A stretch of DNA of 7,870 nucleotides from an uncultured Lachnospiraceae bacterium (GTDB lineage Bacteria; Bacillota; Clostridia; Lachnospirales; Lachnospiraceae): NCBI GenBank assembly GCA_947177105.1, contig CAMWTF010000102.1, forward strand, positions 1 through 7,870. Reading direction: 5' to 3'. Made by a program: the position numbers and the translations under genes. This document shows positions 1 to 5,302 of the stretch, piece after piece (positions within the stretch are counted from its first letter, which is position 1; each line of letters begins with the position of its first letter). Under the pieces are notes generated by a model. The model searched no databases and was not told the origin of the DNA. It saw only the letters and a program-made list of their open reading frames with translations.

Positions 1-6
1 TATATC

Positions 7-1059
7 ATGAACCAAGAGACAAATACCGGCGGACTGGATAAATTTCGTCTGGTGGGCGCCCTGCTGGCAGTGGCTAACCACACCTCGCCTTTGACATGCA
101 TATCTGCGGAGGCTGATTTCTTTCTCACCCATATTCTGGCCAGGGTGGCAGTGCCTTTTTTTCTGATGGTAACAGGGCATTTTGTGCTGCCCCGCATCCT
201 GGAACCCGGTGTCCGGGCACGGAGGCGGCTCCTGCGCTATCTGGTCCGCACTGGCATACTCTATCTGGCATGTATCCTGCTGTATCTGCCGCTGGGAATC
301 TACGCAGGGCACTATAAGGAACTTACCGCAGCCAAAGTCCTGAAGATGCTGGTGTGGGACGGCACCTTCTATCATCTGTGGTATTTTCCCGCCAGTATGC
401 TGGGCATGATCCTGTTGTATCTGCTGAGCCGCCGCCTGAAACTCCGCTCCATGACTCTGGTCTGCGGAGGGCTCTATCTGCTGGGATTGTCGGGGGATAG
501 CTACTATGGACTGACACAGTACCTTCCCCCTCTGCGCAGTCTTTGCGACCTGGGCTTTCATGTGTGGTCCTACACCCGCAACGGGTTGTTTCTGGCGCCT
601 TTGTTTCTGCTGATGGGAGTGCATGCGTCTTCGGCAAAGACGGCTTCGGCCCTGACCGGGGCAGAGGCGGCAAAGCCCACTCCAACTCTGGCGGCAGGAC
701 TGGCTCTGTCCCTGCTGGGAATGACTGGTGAAGCTTTCCTGCTGCGCTGTCTGGATTCCCCGCGCCATGACAGCATGTACCTTCTGTTGGTGCCGGTCAT
801 GTACTGCCTCTATGGTCTGCTGCTCCGCTCAAGCTGCCCGCCCTGCCCCAGGCTGCGCCGGATCTCTGCTATGATCTATATCCTCCATCCTGCCGTCATC
901 GTAGCGGTGCGGATTTGTGCCCGGCTCCCCCATCTACTGCCGCTGATGGAACAGAGCCTGCTGCACTATCTGGCGGTGTGCCTGTTGACTCTGGCAGCGG
1001 CGTGGCTGCTCACCGACCTGCGGGATATGAAGATAAAGCACGGCAACCGTAATGAGTGA
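7..1059 (+). CDS. vanT: VanT-type membrane subunit (serine racemase membrane domain, acyltransferase-3-like)
   Basis: This 350-residue, very hydrophobic protein has about ten predicted membrane segments. It corresponds to the N-terminal half of VanT, the membrane serine racemase of vanC/E/G/L-type glycopeptide resistance; that half is thought to take up or present L-Ser. Recalled VanT landmarks are present in order: GLDKFR near residue 9, a His in the first membrane segment (H25), RVAVPFF near 46, FYHLWYFPA at 121-129, LGLSGDSYYGL, the TRNGLF segment and HDSMYL at 254-259. The fold belongs to the acyltransferase-3 superfamily. Classical VanT continues into the racemase in one chain, but here the frame stops at TGA 1057-1059 and the racemase follows in another frame. 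The ATG at 7 fits the start of the family; the frame is open to the window edge, so an upstream start cannot be excluded and no ribosome site can be seen. It is probably co-transcribed with the racemase. The family call is strong; the transport role is inferred from the family. Confidence 0.88.
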   Translation: MNQETNTGGLDKFRLVGALLAVANHTSPLTCISAEADFFLTHILARVAVPFFLMVTGHFVLPRILEPGVRARRRLLRYLVRTGILYLACILLYLPLGIYAGHYKELTAAKVLKMLVWDGTFYHLWYFPASMLGMILLYLLSRRLKLRSMTLVCGGLYLLGLSGDSYYGLTQYLPPLRSLCDLGFHVWSYTRNGLFLAPLFLLMGVHASSAKTASALTGAEAAKPTPTLAAGLALSLLGMTGEAFLLRCLDSPRHDSMYLLLVPVMYCLYGLLLRSSCPPCPRLRRISAMIYILHPAVIVAVRICARLPHLLPLMEQSLLHYLAVCLLTLAAAWLLTDLRDMKIKHGNRNE

Positions 1060-1112
1060 TATGTGGACAATGCATTTTTATCCAGGGAGTTATGATAATA
1101 ATACAAGTTTAG

Positions 1113-2453
1113 ATGCTGCACATCCAAATACTGATTAACGCAATAACACAGGCGCAGTCTGCGTTATGCGGGAAAGAGGAAATTTTGAATAATTTAGACA
1201 GAACGAACTTTACATATTCCGAAGAAACCTTATGGGGGACCGTATCCTTGGATACCTCCCGCAGCAGGGCCTGGATAGAAGTCAGCCTGGACGCCCTGCG
1301 TCACAATGTAAGGTATCTAAAATCTCTGCTGCCGGAGCGCTGCGCCCTGATGCCTGTGGTCAAGGCCAACGCCTACGGTCACGGGGCCGGTTTGATTGCC
1401 GGAGAACTTAATTCCCTGGGCGTCCGCTCCTTTTGCGTGGCCTGTGTCAGCGAGGGCGTGGAGCTGCGCAGGCAGCATATCGCCGGAGAGATTCTGGTGC
1501 TGGGCTATACCCATCCCGATCAGTTTCCCCTGTTGGACCAATATGCTTTGACTCAGACAGTGGTGGACCACGCCCATGCCCTGGCGTTGAGCGCCTATGC
1601 CTGTTCCGACTCCAGACCCGCGCTCCCTCTGGAACTGGAGAAAACGCCTCTGTCCCTTTGCCCGAACCGTTCCCTGCTCCCCGTACATATCGCCGTGGAC
1701 ACCGGTATGCACCGTCTGGGGGAGTCCGCAGAACATGCGGCACAGATTCGGGAAATCCTTTCTCTGCCCGGCCTGCAGGTCACCGGCATGTTCACGCACC
1801 TGGCTGCCGCAGGCGGAATTGATGCCGCCTCCCGGGACTTTACAGAAAATCAAATTAACACTTTCTACCGGCTGATTACACAGCTGAAGAAATATCCGGA
1901 TGAGTATAAACCCTCACATATAAGGCTCCATCTCCAGGCCAGCTATGGTATCCTGCGCTATCCCCTGCCCAATGTAGACTGCGCCCGCCCCGGCATTGCC
2001 CTGTATGGACTGCTGAGCAATGCCGCAGACACCCGGGCGTGTGCGGGCAAACTGCGCCCGGTGCTGTCCCTCCGCGCCCGCGTGGCCGCCATACACCAGC
2101 TTTCTGCCGGGGAATCCGCCGGCTATGATATGGCCTACACCGCCCCCCGCCCCACAACCATAGCCACCGTCACCATCGGCTATGCGGACGGCCTGCCCCG
2201 CAGCCTCTCGGAGGGCAGAGCAGCCGTGCTGCTCCACGGGCGGCGCGCTCCCATCATCGGCAGGATCTGTATGGATCAGCTGTTGGTGGATGTTACCGCC
2301 ATCCCCGGGGTTCGGCCCGGCCACATCGCCACCCTGATCGGCCAGGACGGGCAGGAAAGCATCTCCGCCGCCGACCTAGCTGATGCCTGCGGCACCATCG
2401 CCAACGAACTGCTCAGCTGCCTGGGGCCCCGCCTGGAGCGGCTGGCCCTGTAA
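1113..2453 (+). CDS. vanT: VanT-type serine/alanine racemase, catalytic subunit (PLP)
   Basis: This is a fold-type III PLP racemase (Alr superfamily) that interconverts L- and D-Ser and/or Ala. Numbering from ATG 1113, the racemase domain starts at about residue 52 (RAWIEVSLDALRHN). The PLP lysine is K84 in VVKANAYGHG, the catalytic tyrosine is Y338 in AGYDMAY, and IGYADGLPRSL and GRICMDQ follow. N431 in TIANELLSCLGPRL occupies the position that is Tyr in alanine racemases (IPYEVL) and Asn in VanT (ITNELI); as I recall, this Asn contacts L-Ser in VanT enzymes. No membrane segment is present, so the enzyme is probably cytosolic or bound to the membrane subunit encoded 53 bases upstream. The first 50 residues are AT-rich and unlike racemase sequence. 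ATG 1113 has no ribosome site, while TTG 1185 has AAGAGGA at 1173-1179 and would give 422 residues, so I suspect the true start is 1185. A housekeeping alanine racemase is the main alternative, made less likely by N431 and the neighbour. Confidence 0.9.
   Translation: MLHIQILINAITQAQSALCGKEEILNNLDRTNFTYSEETLWGTVSLDTSRSRAWIEVSLDALRHNVRYLKSLLPERCALMPVVKANAYGHGAGLIAGELNSLGVRSFCVACVSEGVELRRQHIAGEILVLGYTHPDQFPLLDQYALTQTVVDHAHALALSAYACSDSRPALPLELEKTPLSLCPNRSLLPVHIAVDTGMHRLGESAEHAAQIREILSLPGLQVTGMFTHLAAAGGIDAASRDFTENQINTFYRLITQLKKYPDEYKPSHIRLHLQASYGILRYPLPNVDCARPGIALYGLLSNAADTRACAGKLRPVLSLRARVAAIHQLSAGESAGYDMAYTAPRPTTIATVTIGYADGLPRSLSEGRAAVLLHGRRAPIIGRICMDQLLVDVTAIPGVRPGHIATLIGQDGQESISAADLADACGTIANELLSCLGPRLERLAL
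1136..1170 (+). promoter_or_regulatory. Possible alternative hairpins just ahead of the racemase ribosome site
   Basis: Two mutually exclusive pairings are visible. TAACGCA at 1136-1142 pairs perfectly with TGCGTTA at 1160-1166. CGCAATAAC at 1139-1147 pairs with GTTATGCG at 1163-1170 with one bulged A. A small CGCA/TGCG stem lies inside. The structure ends two bases before the AAGAGGA that serves the TTG at 1185, so it could tune translation of the racemase relative to the membrane subunit. There is no T tract after it, so it is not a terminator. The role is inference only. Confidence 0.25.
1173..1187 (+). promoter_or_regulatory. Ribosome binding site and TTG start proposed for the racemase
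   Basis: AAGAGGA at 1173-1179 lies five bases before a TTG at 1185-1187 in the racemase frame. The ATG at 1113 has no purine-rich site at a usable distance; the nearest, AGGGAG at 1084-1089, is 23 bases away. This favours a 422-residue racemase beginning (M)NNLDRTNF. A TTG start is less common than ATG, so the choice remains open. Confidence 0.45.
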
Positions 2454-2463
2454 TATATATTAC
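2450..2463. repeat. 14-bp perfect palindrome over the racemase stop codon
   Basis: GTAATATATATTAC is a perfect 14-base palindrome that contains the TAA stop of the racemase (2451-2453). It is almost pure A/T, so chance is a fair explanation. It could also be a binding site or contribute to the transcript end. Confidence 0.3.
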
Positions 2464-2521
2464 GGTAAATAATTCTCCCTTCCTAAAGGCATACTTTTAG
2501 CTTTTTATGGACATTAAAATT

Positions 2522-2557
2522 GGGAGACAGCATCTGTCTCCCTAAACCTTTATCTTT
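2522..2557 (+). terminator. Hairpin terminator after the vanT-type genes
   Basis: GGGAGACAG at 2522-2530 and CTGTCTCCC at 2534-2542 form a perfect 9-bp, GC-rich stem with a 3-base CAT loop. The following TAAACCTTTATCTTT (to 2557) is T-rich but broken, so it is an imperfect intrinsic terminator on the + strand. On the - strand the stem is followed by AATTTTAAT, so it could also stop antisense transcription. It lies 68 bases after the racemase stop and separates the vanT unit from the sugar cassette. Confidence 0.6.
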
Positions 2558-2593
2558 GCCCACTTACCCCATTAAATATTGCTAAAGTTTCTC

Positions 2594-2621
2594 TTGGTTT
2601 CTATTGTAAACCTCTTAAAAT
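2594..2621 (+). promoter_or_regulatory. Weak candidate promoter for the sugar cassette
   Basis: TTGGTT at 2594-2599 and TAAAAT at 2616-2621, separated by 16 bases, resemble sigma-A -35 and -10 boxes (3/6 and 5/6 matches). A competing pair is TTGCTA at 2579 and TATTGT at 2602 with a 17-base spacer. The AT-rich stretch of about 125 bases between the hairpin and the aminotransferase is the expected place for a promoter, but neither pair is compelling. Confidence 0.3.
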
Positions 2622-2656
2622 CATGGTATTCTTGTCATTGTAAGTCAAAGCACAAC

Positions 2657-2671
2657 AGGAGAAATTCTATG
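2657..2671 (+). promoter_or_regulatory. Ribosome binding site that sets the aminotransferase start
   Basis: AGGAGA at 2657-2662 lies six bases before ATG 2669. An earlier in-frame ATG at 2579 would add 30 residues with no ribosome site and no resemblance to the family, so the start at 2669 is preferred. Confidence 0.8.
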
Positions 2672-3772
2672 GCCGGGAAAATAATGCCGAATCGACTGGA
2701 TCGGGTTTTCTATCAATATCAGCAGGAACTGGAAGCCAAGGCGCTGGAGGTTCTGCGCTCGGGACGGTATGTGTTGGGGCCGGAGGTGGAGAGCTTTGAG
2801 AGGGAATTTGCGGACTATACCGGTTCCCGGTACTGCGTGGGCCTAGCCAGCGGCCTGGACGCCCTGTGGCTGGCTTTTCGAGTTCTGGGAATCGGCAGCG
2901 GTGACGAGGTGATCGTGCAGGCCAACACCTATATTGCCAGCGTAATGGGTATAACCATCAACGGAGCCACGCCCGTCTTTGTGGAGCCGGATACTTTTTT
3001 CAATATGGATACCTCACGGCTGGAGAAACTTGTGACACAGCGTACAAAGGCCATCCTGGTGGTGCATCTGTACGGTCAGTCCGCCAATATGAAAGAGATT
3101 CTGCAAGTCTGCCGTAAATATCATCTGCGCCTGGTGGAGGACTGCGCCCAGTCCCACGGGGCATGCTTTCAGGGCAAAATGACTGGCACCTTTGGGGATA
3201 TCGGCTGTTTTTCCTTTTACCCCTCCAAAAATCTGGGGGCCTACGGCGATGGAGGCGCCATCGTCACAGACGATGAGGAGATCGCCGGGAACTTACGGAT
3301 GTATCGCAACTATGGCAGTGAAAGGCGCTACTACAACAAAGTGGTGGGGGCCAATTCCCGGTTGGATGAATTGCAGGCGGGGCTGCTGCGCGTCCGCTTA
3401 AAACACCTGTCGGAGTTGACGGAGGAGAGAAGGAAGCTGGCCGACCGATATAGTCAGGAACTACATAACGAACGGCTTCTTCTGCCCCAGGTGAGGCCGG
3501 ACTGCGGCAGCGTGTGGCACCAGTATGTGATCCGCACGGGAGAGCGCGAGAAACTGATACAATATCTGGATCGGCAGGAAATCGGCACGATTATCCACTA
3601 TCCCATACCGCCCCATCTATCAGAAGCCTATGCATATCTGGGACACAAGAGGGGAGACTATCCCCTTACCGAGGAATATGCGGATACGGTTCTGTCCATT
3701 CCCATGTATAACGGGATGACGGACGAAGAACAGGGGATTGTCATAGAGGCACTGAACTCCTTTATGGAGTAA
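2669..3772 (+). CDS. DegT/DnrJ/EryC1/StrS-family sugar-nucleotide aminotransferase (FdtB/QdtB-like)
   Basis: This is a cytosolic PLP enzyme of 367 residues, the normal length for the family, expected to transfer an amino group from glutamate to a keto-deoxysugar nucleotide. The PLP lysine is K187 in FYPSKNLGAYGDGG, and the cofactor-ring aspartate is D158 in VEDCAQSHGA. The N-terminal block GRYVLGPEVESFEREF and GLASGLDAL, with NYGSERRY and GANSRLDELQAG later, are the family signature. The long match to the FdtB/QdtB branch, which makes 3-amino-3,6-dideoxy sugars from dTDP-3-keto substrates, and the FdtA/QdtA-like cupin gene downstream point to a 3-amino sugar. Position of amination and nucleotide cannot be proven from the sequence. 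It is the first gene of the cassette, preceded by a strong AGGAGA site and followed by a 149-base gap before the next gene. The alternative is a WecE/ArnB-type 4-aminotransferase, less likely given the partner gene. Confidence 0.92.
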   Translation: MAGKIMPNRLDRVFYQYQQELEAKALEVLRSGRYVLGPEVESFEREFADYTGSRYCVGLASGLDALWLAFRVLGIGSGDEVIVQANTYIASVMGITINGATPVFVEPDTFFNMDTSRLEKLVTQRTKAILVVHLYGQSANMKEILQVCRKYHLRLVEDCAQSHGACFQGKMTGTFGDIGCFSFYPSKNLGAYGDGGAIVTDDEEIAGNLRMYRNYGSERRYYNKVVGANSRLDELQAGLLRVRLKHLSELTEERRKLADRYSQELHNERLLLPQVRPDCGSVWHQYVIRTGEREKLIQYLDRQEIGTIIHYPIPPHLSEAYAYLGHKRGDYPLTEEYADTVLSIPMYNGMTDEEQGIVIEALNSFME

Positions 3773-3883
3773 ACATGCGGAACCGAAGATCCACAGACCT
3801 TCTAAACAGCATGTTTCCTGCAAGCCCACTGATGAATATACGGACGCCCTAAGCGGCCGGATGTTCATCACCGTTCTGTGAAC
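3771..3883 (+). promoter_or_regulatory. Structured intergenic stretch between aminotransferase and cupin genes
   Basis: The 149-base gap (3773-3921) is the longest inside the cassette and holds several inverted repeats. AAACATGC at 3771-3778, starting within the stop codon, pairs perfectly with GCATGTTT at 3809-3816. GATGAATA at 3831-3838 pairs with TGTTCATC at 3862-3869 through one G-U pair. A small GTTC/GAAC stem follows at 3873-3883. None carries a T tract, so they look like mRNA structure rather than a terminator. I see no convincing promoter or gene here. Function is unknown. Confidence 0.35.
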
Positions 3884-3921
3884 TTGCTGGGAACACGCGA
3901 AACTCTAAATAAGAGGATATT

Positions 3922-4356
3922 ATGAATCTGGAAGAACAGTACAAAATCATAGAATTTGCGGAGCTGGGCGATGAACGGGGCAACCTGGTGGTGATCGAAG
4001 GAGATGGCGCAGACATCCCCTTTGACATCAAGAGGGTCTTCTACATATACGGCTCGGACCCGGAGGTGGTGCGGGGACAGCACGCCAACCGGGAGACAGA
4101 GTTTTTGCTGGTAAATGTGTCGGGCACCAGCAGAGTCAAGGTGGACAATGGCAGACAGTCCAAGGTGATCGAGTTGAACCGCCCCCGGATGGGACTGTAT
4201 CTCTCTCCCATGGTCTGGAAGGACATGTACGATTTCTCTGAGGATTCCGTGCTGTTGGTGCTGGCCAGCAGACATTATGATGCGGCGGAATACATAAGAG
4301 ACTATCAGGATTATCTGGCAGAGCTTGGCAAAATGGAGGGGCGGACGGATGAGTAA
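3922..4356 (+). CDS. FdtA/QdtA-like sugar 3,4-ketoisomerase family cupin
   Basis: This 144-residue single-domain cupin belongs to the FdtA/QdtA (WxcM-like) family, whose characterised members convert dTDP-4-keto-6-deoxyglucose to the 3-keto isomer before 3-amination. Family features are DERGNLVVIEG at the N-terminus, IPFDIKRVFYIYG, the cupin motif VRGQHANRETEFLLVNVSG (H54), a GLYLSPMVWKDMYDFSEDSVLLVLAS block and the C-terminal YIRDYQDYL. Characterised enzymes carry two histidines (HAH) in the active site, and here the second is Asn (N56, HAN). Loss of that residue could slow or change the isomerisation, or mark a branch with another reaction. AAGAGGA at 3911-3917 supports the start. The end overlaps the next gene by 8 bases (ATGAGTAA), indicating translational coupling to the glycosyltransferase. 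Family membership is secure; the exact reaction is not. Confidence 0.88.
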   Translation: MNLEEQYKIIEFAELGDERGNLVVIEGDGADIPFDIKRVFYIYGSDPEVVRGQHANRETEFLLVNVSGTSRVKVDNGRQSKVIELNRPRMGLYLSPMVWKDMYDFSEDSVLLVLASRHYDAAEYIRDYQDYLAELGKMEGRTDE

Positions 4357-5302
4357 ACTATCCATCGTGGTTCCGGTATACTACAACGAAGACACTCTGA
4401 TGGACCTGTATGAGGACATGCAGGCCAAAATACTGGATCGGCTCGGGGACTATGAGATAGTCTTTGTAGACGACGGCTCCAAAGACCGTTCCTGGGAGAT
4501 CATGAACCGTATCCGGGAGAGGGACTGCCATGTGCGGCTGGTAAAATTATCCCGTAATTTCGGAGAACACGCGGCGCTGCTGGCGGGCCTGTCCGTCTGC
4601 ACCGGAGACTGCGCCGTGACGAAGCAGGCGGACCTGCAGGAGGATTCCGAGCTCATTCTGGAGATGTATGACAGCTGGAAAAAGGGAAACAAGGTGGTTC
4701 TGGCGGTTCGGAGATCCAGAGACGAGAGCCGGGTAAAAATCTTTTTTGCCAATCTGTACTATGCGCTGGTCAGGAAATTTGTGAATAAGAATATGCCCGC
4801 CGGGGGCTGTGACTGCTATCTTATAGACCGGAAAGTTATCGAGGTGCTGGAGAGGCTGGATGAGAAAAATTCCAGCCTGACGTTGCAGGTGCTGTGGGCG
4901 GGCTTTCAGACGGACATGGTATATTTTGACAGAAGAGACCGGGAAAAGGGGGAATCCAAATGGACCTTCGCCAAGAAATTCAAGCTGGTGATGGATTCCA
5001 TGATGAGCTTTTCCTATGTTCCCATCCGTTTTATGTCCCTGGTGGGTGTGCTCTTCAACATCGGCGCTGTCATTCTGTTTATCAGTGTGTTGGTGGAATA
5101 TTTTACCAAGGGAACCCCCATTGCGGGATGGTCTTCTCTGATGTGCGTGGTTCTGTGCTCATCAGGTTTGATCCTATTGATGCTGGGGATTCTGGGAGAA
5201 TACCTGTGGCGGACCCTGGACGCGGCCAGGACCAGGCCGCCGTTCATTATAGACGAGGAGGCGGCGCCGGGAGAAAAGCCCGGGAGCGGCGTGAAACTAT
5301 GA
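4349..5302 (+). CDS. Family 2 glycosyltransferase, DPM1/GtrB/ArnC type (polyprenyl-phosphate glycosyltransferase)
   Basis: This 317-residue enzyme probably transfers a sugar from a nucleotide donor to polyprenyl phosphate on the inner face of the membrane. A GT-A domain begins with LSIVVPVYYNED, followed by FVDDGSKDRS (D41, D42), LSRNFGEHAALLAGL and the metal-binding region ADLQED (D95, D99; most relatives read ADLQDP). KGESKW near 208 is typical of the group. Two C-terminal membrane segments at about 228-252 and 264-286 anchor it, as in GtrB and ArnC. The start at 4349 is chosen because GGAGGGG at 4335-4341 lies seven bases upstream; an earlier ATG at 4325 lacks a site. It overlaps the cupin gene by 8 bases, and its stop overlaps the next start (ATGA). 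With the GtrA-type gene downstream, it likely forms a lipid-linked sugar pathway. The donor sugar is inferred from its neighbours. Confidence 0.9.
   Translation: MSKLSIVVPVYYNEDTLMDLYEDMQAKILDRLGDYEIVFVDDGSKDRSWEIMNRIRERDCHVRLVKLSRNFGEHAALLAGLSVCTGDCAVTKQADLQEDSELILEMYDSWKKGNKVVLAVRRSRDESRVKIFFANLYYALVRKFVNKNMPAGGCDCYLIDRKVIEVLERLDEKNSSLTLQVLWAGFQTDMVYFDRRDREKGESKWTFAKKFKLVMDSMMSFSYVPIRFMSLVGVLFNIGAVILFISVLVEYFTKGTPIAGWSSLMCVVLCSSGLILLMLGILGEYLWRTLDAARTRPPFIIDEEAAPGEKPGSGVKL

Noticed and set aside
1052..1138. A 28-codon frame whose ATG overlaps the stop of the VanT membrane gene.
   Set aside because: It has no ribosome site of note and no recognisable family. It might be read by translational coupling, but I cannot support it as a gene.
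1317..1853. Minus-strand open frame of 178 codons opposite the racemase.
   Set aside because: The sense strand carries conserved racemase motifs; the antisense frame has no recognisable features and reflects GC-rich codon use.
2579..2668. Thirty extra N-terminal residues on the aminotransferase.
   Set aside because: There is no ribosome site before ATG 2579, the residues do not resemble the family, and AGGAGA before ATG 2669 clearly marks the start.
3884..3911. TTGCTG-16-TAAATA as an internal promoter before the cupin gene.
   Set aside because: Both boxes match the consensus at only three of six positions and the second overlaps the ribosome site.
4960..5298. Upstream extension of the GT-C protein frame back to ATG 4960.
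   Set aside because: It lies entirely inside the glycosyltransferase gene in another frame, with low-plausibility residues. The ATG at 5299 with its ATGA overlap and following membrane segment is the real start.
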